Assembly (NCBI GenBank): GCA_016721115.1
Contig: JADKIW010000001.1
Span: forward strand, 1,317,501 to 1,381,500
Length of the DNA stretch: 64,000 nt
Direction: 5' to 3'
From: Candidatus Defluviilinea proxima
GTDB lineage: Bacteria; Chloroflexota; Anaerolineae; Anaerolineales; Villigracilaceae
Numbering within the stretch: position 1 is the stretch's first letter; every line of letters starts with the position of its first letter. The position numbers and the translations under genes are program-made. Below the pieces are notes generated by a model. It saw only the letters and a program-made list of their open reading frames with translations, was not told the DNA's origin and did not search any database. Positions 9,424-18,156 of the stretch are shown in pieces.

Positions 9424-10503
9424 ATGGAAAACAAACTTCACGTGGCAGTACTCTTCGGTGGACGTTCCGGCGAACATGAGGTCTCGCTCATGTCGGCGCG
9501 TTCCGTGCTGTCTGTGCTCGACCCTGCCCGGTATGATGTGACCCAGATCGGCATCACGCGTGAAGGTAAGTGGCTGACCGGCGAGGATGTGCTCGGTGAA
9601 TTTGAGCGTGGCGAAATTGACGGCCTTGAATATTTCGATATTCAACCCGATGCCTCGCGAAATGCAGATCAAAACAATATCGATGTGTATTTCCCTGTTC
9701 TGCATGGAACCTTCGGTGAAGATGGAACCATACAGGGATTGTTCGAACTGGCAGATGTTGCCTACGTAGGTGCGGGTGTACTCGGTTCATCCGTTGGCAT
9801 GGACAAAGGCGTGTTCAAAGATGTGATGATCGCCAACGACATTCCTGTTGTGGATACGTTAGTGGTGACGCGTTCTGAGATCGAAAAGAGCATGCTCGCT
9901 ATCATTGAAAAAGCTGAAGCGCTTAGCGGGTATCCGCTCTTTACCAAGCCTGCCAACCTTGGTTCATCGGTTGGTGTGACCAAGTGCAACAACCGCTCCG
10001 ATTTGCAGGAAGGTTTAATGGAGGCCGCTTCCTTCGATCGCCGTGTCCTGATCCAAAAAGGGATAAAGAATGCGCGCGAGGTTGAAGTGAGTGTGTTGGG
10101 CAATGAAGACCCGAAAGCCTCGGTCCCCGGTGAAATATTACCGAGCCGCGAATTTTATTCGTACGAATCGAAATACATTGACGGCACATCCGGTCTCGTC
10201 ATCCCTGCCGAACTGCCGGAAGAAACAAAAGAACTGCTCCGTGAGTATGCAGTCCGTGCATATAAGGCTATTGATTGTGCAGGCATGGCGCGCGTGGACT
10301 TTTTCGTCGAGAACGATACGAACAAGATCCATTTGAATGAATTGAATACCATCCCTGGCTTTACCAAGATCAGTATGTATCCCAAACTTTGGGAAGCCAG
10401 TGGCCTGCCCTACAACAAACTGGTTGATCGATTGATCGAATTGGCAATGGAACGCAAAGCAGAACGCGACCACACTTCACACACTTTTCGGAGCCGTGCA
10501 TGA
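9424..10503 (+). CDS. ddl: D-alanine--D-alanine ligase
   Basis: Ddl makes the D-Ala-D-Ala dipeptide that MurF uses. The 359-residue ATP-grasp protein has the N-terminal LFGGRSGEHEVSLMSA motif, HGTFGEDGTIQG near residue 98, GSSVGMDKGVFKD, the ATP-binding lysine region FTKPANLGSSVGV and the metal-binding end LNELNTIPGFTKISMYP. It is slightly longer than the E. coli enzymes, as in many Gram-positive-type forms. The stop overlaps the ftsQ ATG (ATGA). Confidence 0.96.
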   Translation: MENKLHVAVLFGGRSGEHEVSLMSARSVLSVLDPARYDVTQIGITREGKWLTGEDVLGEFERGEIDGLEYFDIQPDASRNADQNNIDVYFPVLHGTFGEDGTIQGLFELADVAYVGAGVLGSSVGMDKGVFKDVMIANDIPVVDTLVVTRSEIEKSMLAIIEKAEALSGYPLFTKPANLGSSVGVTKCNNRSDLQEGLMEAASFDRRVLIQKGIKNAREVEVSVLGNEDPKASVPGEILPSREFYSYESKYIDGTSGLVIPAELPEETKELLREYAVRAYKAIDCAGMARVDFFVENDTNKIHLNELNTIPGFTKISMYPKLWEASGLPYNKLVDRLIELAMERKAERDHTSHTFRSRA

Positions 10504-11456
10504 GTAAGAAAGAACTTAGCCGCGCCGAACTCGTTCGCATGCGCCGTGAGAAGGAGCACACACAGCAACTTCAACGCGCATCGAAGGTGGCCGCACGCCC
10601 CACGCCCACGGTCACTGCGCGAAAGAAAAGCCCCACCAAACCCGTGCGCAAGCCGGTCCAGAATGCGCGCCGTCGCTTCCAGATCGCGTTGCCGCATTTA
10701 CCGCGCACCGATATCCGCTCGATCAGCATCCCGCGTCCGCGTGTGGGTTGGCGCTTGTTCTCGTTTATCTTTGCCCTCCTTCTCGGAGTTGCGATCTACC
10801 TTGCGTTCAATCTCCCTGAATTGCGTGTGACCGAAGCACGTTTGTATGGCAATCAACAACTTACACAAGCGGAATTGAATGCCACGCTGAACGTTTCAGG
10901 ACAGCCCATCTTCCTGATCACTCCATCGGAATTGGAGACACGCCTCCGCCTCAATTACCCCGAGCTTGCCTCCGTCCGAGTGACCGTTGGTTTCCCGAAT
11001 GTTGTCTCTGTCGATGTGACCGAACGACAGGCCGTTATCCGTTGGGAACAGGGAGGCGGGTATACATGGGTCTCAGCAGATGGCATCGCCTTCCGTCCGC
11101 GAGGCGAATTGGTTGGATTAATTCCGGTCGTGGCGCTCTCAGCTCCACCCGTAGTAGGAGGCGGAAGTGATCCATTGACTCCCGCTCCGTTCATTTCAGC
11201 GGAATTGGTTCGGACGTTGAATGGCCTCTATGGACACGTCCCAACAGGTGCGCCGATCTTGTATGAAAAAGACAACGGCTTTGGCTGGAATGATCCGCGC
11301 GGTTGGCGAGTCTATTTTGGGACGAGTTCGAACGATGTGGAATTGAAGATGCGTGTGTATGAGTCGATGGTCGCTTCGTTGACACAGCGTGGTATCCGCC
11401 CGGCGTTGATCAACGTGATGTACCCGACAGCACCGTATTATAGGATGAGTCAATAA
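10500..11456 (+). CDS. ftsQ: Cell division protein FtsQ/DivIB with POTRA domain
   Basis: A 318-residue bitopic protein. The first ~80 residues are cytoplasmic and very basic, followed by one membrane helix at about 85-105 and an extracellular POTRA domain starting LRVTEARLYGNQQLTQAE at about 108-180. FtsQ links early division proteins to the septal synthase. It overlaps ddl by 4 nt and precedes ftsA, the standard dcw position. The long basic N-terminus is more extended than in E. coli. Confidence 0.9.
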   Translation: MSKKELSRAELVRMRREKEHTQQLQRASKVAARPTPTVTARKKSPTKPVRKPVQNARRRFQIALPHLPRTDIRSISIPRPRVGWRLFSFIFALLLGVAIYLAFNLPELRVTEARLYGNQQLTQAELNATLNVSGQPIFLITPSELETRLRLNYPELASVRVTVGFPNVVSVDVTERQAVIRWEQGGGYTWVSADGIAFRPRGELVGLIPVVALSAPPVVGGGSDPLTPAPFISAELVRTLNGLYGHVPTGAPILYEKDNGFGWNDPRGWRVYFGTSSNDVELKMRVYESMVASLTQRGIRPALINVMYPTAPYYRMSQ

Positions 11457-11460
11457 CTAC

Positions 11461-11511
11461 TATGGAGTCAGGGAGCTTGCTCCCGCCGCCAGCAAGCTGG
11501 CTGACTCCATA
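11461..11511. repeat. Imperfect palindrome between ftsQ and ftsA
   Basis: Two 21-nt arms (11461-11481 and 11491-11511) differ at two positions around a 9-nt loop of CCGCC type. The left arm begins TATGGAGTCAG. It is not followed by a T-run on the + strand, so it looks more like a dispersed palindromic element than a simple terminator. It could reduce read-through or stabilise an mRNA end. Confidence 0.7.
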
Positions 11512-11523
11512 ACAAAAGGAATT

Positions 11524-12759
11524 ATGGAAGAGATCATTGTAGGTATAGACGTAGGCACCACCAAGGTCTGCACGCTGGTTGGACGCGTGGAGGACGATAA
11601 GTCCATCCGCATCCTCGGCGTTGGCATTGAACCTTCGGAGGGGATCAAAAAAGGCATCATTGTAGATTTGGCCGCGGCTTCACAGGCGATCACTCGTTCG
11701 GTGAAGAAAGCGGAATCCACTTCGGGCCTTGAGATCACCTCTGCGTTGGTGAGCATTGCGGGTGCCCATGTTTCTTCCGTAAACAGCCGTGGACAAGCCG
11801 CCGTAAATGGCAACGTCATCGAACAATTCGATATTGAGCATGCCCTTGAGCAAGCACGTGCAGTTGCCATTCCGTATGATCGTGAGATCATTCATGTCAT
11901 CCAGCGTGGCTTCTCTGTGGATGGGCAGGATGGCATTCGCAATCCGAAAAATATGCACGGCTATCGCCTCGAAGTAGAAGCACACATCATCACTGCCTCG
12001 GCCGCGACTGTAGATAACCTGCGTCAGTGTGTGGGTGCGGCAGGTGTGGAGATTCAACAATTTGTGTTGAACCCTCTTGCCTCTGGTGAAGTGGTGTTGA
12101 CTGAACAGGAACGTCAGATGGGTGTGGCCGTATGTGACATCGGCGGCGGCACAACGGACCTGGCGATCTACGTCAACGGCGATGTGTGGCATACGATGGT
12201 GTTGGCAGTTGGCGGCAACCACGTTACGCAGGATATCGCGCATGGATTACGCCTTCCATTCACGCAGGCCGAGGATGTGAAGAAGCAACAAGGATACGCC
12301 GTACGTGCCGAGGTTGGTGCGGAAGAATATTTCTCCATCCGCCCGTTCGGTGAGGATCTGCCTGTACAGATCAATCGCAAGGAACTCGCACACATCATCG
12401 AAGCGCGTGTGGAAGAGATATTCTCATTGACTTTACAGGAGATCAAGCGTTCCGGCTACGATGGTTTATTGCCAGCTGGCATGGTGTTGACGGGTGGCGC
12501 TTCTGCTTTGCCCGGCATCCGTCAGATCGCCAGTGATGTGTTGGGAATGCCGGTCCGCATTGCGCAACCTGAGAACCTGTTGGGTTTGGTTGATCGTTTG
12601 AATTCACCTGCCTATTCAACGAGCGTAGGTTTGTTGAAGTGGATCATGTCGATGCACGAACAAGACTTGAGTATTGGACGCGAACGTCGTTCCAAAAAAG
12701 GAGACAAGCGTATGGGATTTGGTGTTGTTAGAAAGATCATCGGTAGGATATTGCCCTAG
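11524..12759 (+). CDS. ftsA: Cell division protein FtsA
   Basis: FtsA is the actin-like protein that tethers FtsZ to the membrane. The 411-residue protein has phosphate-1 motif IVGIDVGTTKVCTLVG at the N-terminus, the SHS2 insert around 85-165, phosphate-2 motif CDIGGGTTDLAI near residue 205 and LTGGASALPGI near 325. The C-terminus, after a Lys/Arg-rich linker, is an amphipathic helix (FGVVRKIIGRIL) suited to membrane attachment. The ribosome site AAAGGA precedes the ATG by a few bases. Confidence 0.96.
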   Translation: MEEIIVGIDVGTTKVCTLVGRVEDDKSIRILGVGIEPSEGIKKGIIVDLAAASQAITRSVKKAESTSGLEITSALVSIAGAHVSSVNSRGQAAVNGNVIEQFDIEHALEQARAVAIPYDREIIHVIQRGFSVDGQDGIRNPKNMHGYRLEVEAHIITASAATVDNLRQCVGAAGVEIQQFVLNPLASGEVVLTEQERQMGVAVCDIGGGTTDLAIYVNGDVWHTMVLAVGGNHVTQDIAHGLRLPFTQAEDVKKQQGYAVRAEVGAEEYFSIRPFGEDLPVQINRKELAHIIEARVEEIFSLTLQEIKRSGYDGLLPAGMVLTGGASALPGIRQIASDVLGMPVRIAQPENLLGLVDRLNSPAYSTSVGLLKWIMSMHEQDLSIGRERRSKKGDKRMGFGVVRKIIGRILP

Positions 12760-12765
12760 TGTATA

Positions 12766-12832
12766 TCCGTCCTGAGCGGAGCGAAGCGCGCTTCGACTAC
12801 GGTGCAAAGAACGCACCTCCGCTCAGCGCGGA
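12766..12832. repeat. Nested palindromic element between ftsA and ftsZ
   Basis: Outer arms 12766-12781 and 12817-12832 pair with two mismatches (core CTGAGCGGAG). Inside lies a perfect 14-nt palindrome CGAAGCGCGCTTCG starting at 12782. The CTGAGCG plus CTTCGACTACG wording resembles short repeats scattered in many environmental bacterial genomes. It lies in the leader between ftsA and ftsZ. Confidence 0.7.
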
Positions 12833-12913
12833 ATAAATGATACATAACATTAAAAAATTATGTTACGGAATCAAAAACAAGTATCATAAGACCAATGTTT
12901 GATGGAGGTAGTC

Positions 12914-14083
12914 ATGGACTCGACTTATAAGAACAATGCAGAGCAACAAACAGAAGCGTTCGCCCGCATCAAAGTGATCGGTGTCGGAGGCGGCGGATCG
13001 AATGCCGTCAACCGCATGATCGACGAAGGAATTCAAGGCGTTGAATTCATCGTCGCTAACACCGATGCACAAGCCCTGATGCTGACGAAGGCAACCCGTC
13101 GCGTTCGCCTCGGTGACAAACTCACCCGCGGACTCGGCGCAGGCGGCGACCCTGAGGTCGGCCGTAAAGCCGCAGAAGAATCATCGGACGAACTGTATAA
13201 CGTGCTGAAAGGCTCGGATATGGTCTTTGTCACTGCGGGTATGGGTGGCGGCACCGGCACCGGTGCGGCTCCCGTCGTTGCGCAGATCGCAAAAGAAAGC
13301 GGCGCTCTCACCATCGGCGTTGTGACGCGTCCCTTCACATTCGAAGGTATGCGACGCATGCAATCGGCTGAAGTGGGTATCGGCAAATTCAAGGAACATG
13401 CAGACACCTTGATCGCCATCCCCAACGACCGTCTCTTGCAGATCGCAGACAAGCGCGCTTCCCTACAGGATGCCTTCCGCCTTGCGGATGATGTTCTTCA
13501 TCAAGGTATTCAGGGTATTTCCGAACTCATCACCATCCCTGGCCTCATCAACCTCGACTTCGCAGATGTTCGCGCGATCATGTCTGAGGGTGGTGCCGCG
13601 CTTATGGCAGTTGGAACAGGCGCAGGCGACGAAAGAGCGAAGAAAGCCGCCGAAGATGCCATCTCCAGCAAATTACTTGATATCACCATTGATGGCGCGC
13701 GCGGCGTGCTGTTCAATGTCACCGGCGGCCCATCCATGACCCTCTTCGAGGTCAATCAGGCCGCGGCCATCATCCGCGAAACGGCTCACCCCGATGTGAA
13801 TATGATCTTCGGTGCGGTCATCGACCCGAACATGGGCGACGACATCCGCATCACCGTCATTGCCACGGGCTTCGAGCGCACATCCATGCCGCGTCGTGCA
13901 TTGGAACGCCAGCCGCGGACAAACGAGACTCGCCGTGCAGAGACTCCTCTCACGACCCGTCCTTTGGAATCGGTTTCGGTTCATGCCGACGTTCAATCTG
14001 GTGAGGCCAAACAAGCCTCTTCCCAGCCCCTGATCAACAAAGACGATCTCGATGTTCCTACCTTCTTGAGGAATCGCAGATAG
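12914..14083 (+). CDS. ftsZ: Cell division protein FtsZ
   Basis: FtsZ is the tubulin-like GTPase of the Z-ring. I place the start at ATG 12914, behind GGAGGT (12904-12909); an in-frame TTG at 12899 and ATG at 12902 lie upstream of and within that ribosome site. The 389-residue product has VIGVGGGGSNAVNRM, the tubulin signature GGGTGTGAAPVVA near residue 105, the T7-type region NLDFADVRAIM near 210, a variable linker, and the C-terminal peptide DVPTFLRNRR that binds FtsA-type partners. A 33-nt palindrome follows directly. Confidence 0.97.
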   Translation: MDSTYKNNAEQQTEAFARIKVIGVGGGGSNAVNRMIDEGIQGVEFIVANTDAQALMLTKATRRVRLGDKLTRGLGAGGDPEVGRKAAEESSDELYNVLKGSDMVFVTAGMGGGTGTGAAPVVAQIAKESGALTIGVVTRPFTFEGMRRMQSAEVGIGKFKEHADTLIAIPNDRLLQIADKRASLQDAFRLADDVLHQGIQGISELITIPGLINLDFADVRAIMSEGGAALMAVGTGAGDERAKKAAEDAISSKLLDITIDGARGVLFNVTGGPSMTLFEVNQAAAIIRETAHPDVNMIFGAVIDPNMGDDIRITVIATGFERTSMPRRALERQPRTNETRRAETPLTTRPLESVSVHADVQSGEAKQASSQPLINKDDLDVPTFLRNRR

Positions 14084-14088
14084 TAAAC

Positions 14089-14121
14089 AGACCTGACAGG
14101 TTTTTAAAACCTGTCAGGTCT
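14089..14121. terminator. 33-nt perfect palindrome after ftsZ
   Basis: A 16-bp perfect stem (left arm AGACCTGACAGGTTTT) with a single-base centre directly follows the ftsZ stop. On the transcript it folds as a stem ending in A/T pairs, plausibly terminating the dcw operon or stabilising its 3' end. Similar CCTGACAGG/CCTGTCAGG palindromes are common as dispersed repeats in bacteria. Confidence 0.7.
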
Positions 14122-14265
14122 CTGAAAATCATTCTTGTGGTTGTCACGATAGGGCTTGCCCTATCTCAACAAAAGAAAGTCAAGTCCAGTTCCCCCTTTT
14201 TTGCCGGAGCGGTTCTGTGTGCCTGGGCGAGGCATACCGAATCGCTCTGTGCATCCCCCTCCCAG

Positions 14266-14309
14266 CCTCCCCCATTTTCAGACGAACTTCAGTCTGAAAA
14301 TGGGGGAGG
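14266..14309. repeat. 18-bp inverted repeat in the ftsZ downstream gap
   Basis: Arms 14266-14283 (CCTCCCCCATTTTCAGAC) and 14292-14309 pair perfectly around an 8-nt loop. The surrounding 14122-14340 stretch has no convincing gene: the only ORF (14137-14346) is low-complexity and spans the palindrome. I regard the gap as repeat-derived. Confidence 0.7.
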
Positions 14310-14341
14310 TGCTGCTTTAGCGGCGGTGGGGGTGGGCGGTG

Positions 14342-14347
14342 TATAAT
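14342..14347 (+). promoter_or_regulatory. -10 box for a probable leaderless mRNA
   Basis: TATAAT at 14342-14347 ends 8 nt before the ATG at 14356, and no ribosome site lies between. Transcription would then start on or next to the start codon. A clear -35 box is not visible because the upstream DNA is G-rich. Confidence 0.5.
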
Positions 14348-14355
14348 AAAAACAA

Positions 14356-14784
14356 ATGAACGCCAAAATTCCTCAACCAGTTCACGAATCCTATAAGCGA
14401 CATCGCAAGGAAATGGTGCGGCAGATCATCCTGCCCATCGTGTTGACATCGCTCCTCATCATTACATTGATCGTGTTGATCGTCAACGTAACCTTCTTTC
14501 AGGGTACAGGTGACGTTGCCCGTTGGGCGGCTGTCTCAACGATATGGATCGTTATCCCCATCATGATCGGGTTGTTGATCTTCCTTGCGTTGATGGTGGG
14601 CCTTGTATACTTGATGGCTAAGCTTCTCAACATCACCCCAACCTATACCGGCCTCGCGCAAGATTACGTCCGTTTGGGTGCGGTGTATATCCAACGTGCC
14701 GCAGAAGCTATCGTGAAGCCCGTGTTGCAACTCAATGGGATTCTGGCAGGCATCCTTGCGTTCTTTGAAAAGATAAAACCGTAA
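14356..14784 (+). CDS. Small membrane protein with two helices
   Basis: A 142-residue protein with a basic N-terminus (YKRHRKEMVRQ), two long hydrophobic segments at about 23-47 and 60-92, and a C-terminal amphipathic region. The composition is that of an inner-membrane protein with both ends in the cytoplasm. It appears to be read from a leaderless message and may be followed in the same transcript by the 64-residue gene at 14835. No family recognised. Confidence 0.7.
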   Translation: MNAKIPQPVHESYKRHRKEMVRQIILPIVLTSLLIITLIVLIVNVTFFQGTGDVARWAAVSTIWIVIPIMIGLLIFLALMVGLVYLMAKLLNITPTYTGLAQDYVRLGAVYIQRAAEAIVKPVLQLNGILAGILAFFEKIKP

Positions 14785-14834
14785 ACCAAGACCGGGGTGC
14801 GTCGCACTCTCTACATCATAAAAGGAATTAATTC

Positions 14835-15029
14835 ATGAACAAAAGCAGAACTCTATTATTGGGCGCACTTGTTGGCGCAGTGACAGGTTTGATTGCGGCG
14901 ATGTTGCTCGAACGCAACGCCGAAAAGAACGAAAAAGAGACCGCCATCACCGCAGGTGAAGGCATGAAACTCGGTGTGTTGGTATTTGGTTTGTTGAGGG
15001 CAATTGCATCCCTGGGGGATGAGAAATGA
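14835..15029 (+). CDS. Small YtxH-like membrane protein
   Basis: A 64-residue protein with a glycine-rich helix LLLGALVGAVTGLIAAMLL at the N-terminus, a charged stretch (ERNAEKNEKE), and a second weakly hydrophobic segment. The AlaGly-rich first helix followed by charges recalls YtxH-type small membrane proteins, but this is only a loose resemblance. The ribosome site AAAAGGAATT precedes the ATG. Confidence 0.55.
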   Translation: MNKSRTLLLGALVGAVTGLIAAMLLERNAEKNEKETAITAGEGMKLGVLVFGLLRAIASLGDEK

Positions 15030-15095
15030 GAAGTTGCAACGTCACAGGTCTAAAGAAATAAATTTCTTGTAGTTTGACTAACAGGGTGTAGGAAA

Positions 15096-16082
15096 ATGGA
15101 ATCAGATATCTATTTTCAAATCGTTCGCAAATTGAGTAATTCTTCAAAGAAGAATTATGGCGCAAACCAATTTGACGTTAATGCCCCATCTGATGTGCCG
15201 CAAAATAAAGCTTATGCTTTCATTAGCGTTGTGTTGTTGATAATTGTATCCATCGTATCCAGTTATTTTGTATTTAAAAACGAAACTCGTTTAGCGCTTG
15301 TAATTAATATGTATATTGTTGAGGTTGTCTCAACAATACTTGGAGCTTTGAATTTCCCGTCCTTCGTAAAAAGATTCACTCTTAAGCAGGTTGCATTTAT
15401 TTTGTTTGTGTCAATTCTATTGATGGTTAGGATTTTTTATCCCCCAAATATTATTCCACAGATAACTGCAATTAAAGTAGGCTTATTTTATGTCACCTGG
15501 GGTATTGCTGTTTTTGTTGTGTCTGTGACGGTTTGTATGTTATCTAAAACGGCAATCGATATTTTTGACGTTTTACTTGATATTGCTGGCATTTTTATAC
15601 CAATGTTTCCAGCGACCTTTGGGAACTCCATACCGGACTTAACCTTGAAAGTGCATAGTATCTTAAGTAATGACGTTTGCAATTCCAAAAATTGGGAAAA
15701 AGACTTGAATTATGTGATTACTGCTTCTCAGGCCGATCTCGATTCTGTTGAGGTGCGTTCTTTACCATGGGCAATTATTTTGGGGCTTGGCATTATAAAC
15801 TTCCAAGGAGTAAGTACTGAAAACTCGACATTTATTTTTACTATTTTCGGGGCATTATTATTGTTTGTGGGTTTAGTGGCAATATTTAATACTGCTCGTA
15901 TGGCATACTTTCATACTGTAATCATACAAATGGGAACTAGATTGTTGAACGAAATGTCTGAAAGACCTGATACATCTCGGAACGGCATGGAAAGCACGAA
16001 AAAAGATATATATTTCTTTTCTGGTGTTGATAAGCCAGGCTGCCTATTAGGATTCTTCTTGCCAAGAAGAGACAATAAGTGA
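15096..16082 (+). CDS. Hypothetical multi-pass membrane protein, AT-rich
   Basis: A 328-residue protein with about six hydrophobic segments (roughly 42-60, 68-85, 98-112, 128-150, 222-240 and 245-268) and a soluble middle around 165-215. I do not recognise it. Base composition is clearly more AT-rich than the flanking dcw and methyltransferase genes, with many AAT, ATT and TTT codons, which suggests transfer. It has a reasonable ribosome site (GTAGGAAA). Confidence 0.65.
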   Translation: MESDIYFQIVRKLSNSSKKNYGANQFDVNAPSDVPQNKAYAFISVVLLIIVSIVSSYFVFKNETRLALVINMYIVEVVSTILGALNFPSFVKRFTLKQVAFILFVSILLMVRIFYPPNIIPQITAIKVGLFYVTWGIAVFVVSVTVCMLSKTAIDIFDVLLDIAGIFIPMFPATFGNSIPDLTLKVHSILSNDVCNSKNWEKDLNYVITASQADLDSVEVRSLPWAIILGLGIINFQGVSTENSTFIFTIFGALLLFVGLVAIFNTARMAYFHTVIIQMGTRLLNEMSERPDTSRNGMESTKKDIYFFSGVDKPGCLLGFFLPRRDNK

Positions 16083-16140
16083 TTTCCTAATGTTTCGAGG
16101 TTTCTTTAATTGTTGTAGATTTGTATTGGAGAACTAAATA

Positions 16141-16944
16141 ATGAAAATTTACAAATACTGGACCATCGAAAAGCAAGCCGTCCTCATTGATGGTAATCAG
16201 CAGGAAGTCGTCTGTTATGGTGGGTCGAATATTTCCCCAGAGGATGCACGAGCGAGAGCGAAAGAAAAGGCACAGAAGATACAACGAAAGATCATGGGGG
16301 AGAAACATCTCTTTGAAGATTATGAGGTGGAGATCCGTGAGGAACTGCTTCAAGAGATCGATCCGCATGCGATTGTCACACGAAATCGGTATGGCGCACG
16401 GGTGCTCAATGTTGAGAATATGATGATCCTCGATATTGACAAGCCCAAGTCAACAGGCGGGCTTGCTGGGCTGTTCAAGAAAAAGGATACGCGTCCACCC
16501 AAAGAACAGATCTTTGACATGGTCAAGACTCTGGCAGTGACCAAATATCCAAACTATGCCTTCCGTATCTATGAAACCTATCAAGGTGCACGAGTGATCG
16601 TGTTGGGTAGGGATTTTGATCCGCGTGACCGCGAAACGAAGAAAATGATGGACGAATTCAACTGCGATCCTTTGTATACGATGTTATGCGTCAAACAGGG
16701 ATGTTATCGCGCACGCTTGACCCCCAAACCCTCCCGCATGAAACTCCGTGGATACAAAGTTAAATATCCACGTGAGGGCGATGACAGCGAATTTCAACGT
16801 TGGGTCTCAGAATACGAAAGCTTGAGCCGGAGTTTCAGTGTTTGTAAATTTATCGGACAGGTGGGAACTGGATATGGCGGAAGTGAAGTGATACGCTTCC
16901 ATGATGACGTTACAGGGGTTGGATATCCACAAAAATTGGCATGA
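16141..16944 (+). CDS. Conserved hypothetical protein with DID motif
   Basis: A 267-residue soluble protein with an N-terminal half rich in Lys/Glu helices, then NMMILDID (D98, D100) at the start of a likely beta-alpha domain, followed by FRIYETYQGARVIVLGRDF (141-159), a Cys-containing segment MLCVKQGCYRARLTPKP (181-197) and a C-terminal region ending at an irregular Gly-rich loop. The hydrophobic-D-x-D strand and the following G-R strand recall the metal-binding core of archaeo-eukaryotic-type primases, but the match is weak and I assign no function. The ribosome site TTGGAGAAC supports the start. Confidence 0.65.
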   Translation: MKIYKYWTIEKQAVLIDGNQQEVVCYGGSNISPEDARARAKEKAQKIQRKIMGEKHLFEDYEVEIREELLQEIDPHAIVTRNRYGARVLNVENMMILDIDKPKSTGGLAGLFKKKDTRPPKEQIFDMVKTLAVTKYPNYAFRIYETYQGARVIVLGRDFDPRDRETKKMMDEFNCDPLYTMLCVKQGCYRARLTPKPSRMKLRGYKVKYPREGDDSEFQRWVSEYESLSRSFSVCKFIGQVGTGYGGSEVIRFHDDVTGVGYPQKLA

Positions 16945-16949
16945 TATTG

Positions 16950-16974
16950 TAGGGGCGGGGTCATCCCGCCCCTA
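16950..16974. terminator. Bidirectional hairpin between convergent genes
   Basis: Arms TAGGGGCGGG (16950-16959) and CCCGCCCCTA (16965-16974) flank a 5-nt loop. It lies at the convergence of the 16141 gene and the methyltransferase gene, whose TAG stop is in the right arm. T-rich sequence follows on the + side. Confidence 0.65.
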
Positions 16975-18156
16975 TAGTTTTATACAAACCAACCCCTTTA
17001 AATACGCGCCTTCGGGGAAATGCAAAGAGATGGGATGATCTGCCCCTTGTGATAAATGTTCGATGATCTGTGCATCCACACCCGCATCGAGCGCCGCACC
17101 GGCTACGATCTTTTGGAATAACCCAGCGTCAACTCCGCCAGAACACGAAAATGTGACCAGTATCCCGCCGGGGCGTAATAGTTTGAAGGCCAGCAGGTTG
17201 ATGTCCTTGTAGGCGCGGGTCGCTTTTTCGGCGTGGGCCGAAGTGGGCGCGAACTTGGGCGGGTCGAGGATGATCATGTCGAAGGAACGGGCTTCGTCGC
17301 GGAATTTGCGGAGGAGTTGGAAGACGTCACCTTCGAGTGCGTTGTGCTTGTCAACGGGGAGTTTATTGAGCGCGATATTTTCTTTGCAGAGTTCCAACGC
17401 ATCAGCGGATGAGTCCACAGATAGCACGGACTTGGCTCCGCCTGCCAAAGCGTTGACGGTGAATCCGCCTGTGTAGCAGAAACAATCCAACACGTCTTTG
17501 TCCTTTGCAAGTTCTCGCACGCGGATGCGGTTTTTGCGTTGGTCGAGGTAGTAACCTGTCTTGTGGCCCGATGCAGGGTTCACAATGAACTTTAGGTCGT
17601 TTTCTGAAATCGTAATTGGCAATTGGGGAGTGCCGCCACGTAGCAACCCAACTTTGGGTTCAAGACCTTCAATCTCACGTACGTCAGCATCGGAGCGTTC
17701 GTAGATGACAGCGAGTCCCGTTTCTTCGAGGAGGATGTCCGCGAAGGTTTCCTTCCAGTATTCGGAGCCAGCCGTCAATGATTGAAGGACAAGCACATCG
17801 TTATATTTATCCACGATCAAGCCGGGGATGCTATCTGATTCGGCGTAGATTAATCGTAGCGAATTGGTGGATACGGAATCAAATATCGAATAGCGAGCGT
17901 CAATCGCTTTGCGTATTCGTTTGCGGAAAAATTCCTTGTCTATAACTTCATCTGTAAACGTCCACACACGCGCACGGATTTGCGAGTTAGGTGAGTAAGA
18001 GGCTCGGGCGAGAAACTTTTTATCGGACGAGAGTAGGTCAACGGTCGAGCCGGAAGCGGGCTCTTTATCCACGCTTTGAATCCCACCGGAGAAGATCCAT
18101 GGATGGCGACGAAGCAGACTCTTTTCACGTCCCGCTTTAAGAATGACGTTGGTCAT
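16972..18156 (-). CDS. rlmI: RlmI-like class I rRNA (cytosine-C5) methyltransferase
   Basis: A 394-residue protein with an N-terminal PUA-like domain starting VILKAGREKSLLRRHPWIFSGG and a C-terminal Rossmann methyltransferase. Motifs include GHKTGYYLDQRKNR near 200, DCFCYTGGFTVNA near 225 and the catalytic-type DPPKFA near 300. This is the YccW/RlmI layout that methylates a 23S rRNA cytosine. I start at ATG 18156, where it overlaps the upstream acetyltransferase stop (ATGA); the longer frame reading into that gene adds 14 unrelated residues. Confidence 0.88.
   Translation of the reverse strand: MTNVILKAGREKSLLRRHPWIFSGGIQSVDKEPASGSTVDLLSSDKKFLARASYSPNSQIRARVWTFTDEVIDKEFFRKRIRKAIDARYSIFDSVSTNSLRLIYAESDSIPGLIVDKYNDVLVLQSLTAGSEYWKETFADILLEETGLAVIYERSDADVREIEGLEPKVGLLRGGTPQLPITISENDLKFIVNPASGHKTGYYLDQRKNRIRVRELAKDKDVLDCFCYTGGFTVNALAGGAKSVLSVDSSADALELCKENIALNKLPVDKHNALEGDVFQLLRKFRDEARSFDMIILDPPKFAPTSAHAEKATRAYKDINLLAFKLLRPGGILVTFSCSGGVDAGLFQKIVAGAALDAGVDAQIIEHLSQGADHPISLHFPEGAYLKGLVCIKL

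Noticed and set aside
14137..14346. 69-residue ORF after ftsZ
   Set aside because: Low-complexity product that spans a perfect inverted repeat; no ribosome site and no family look.
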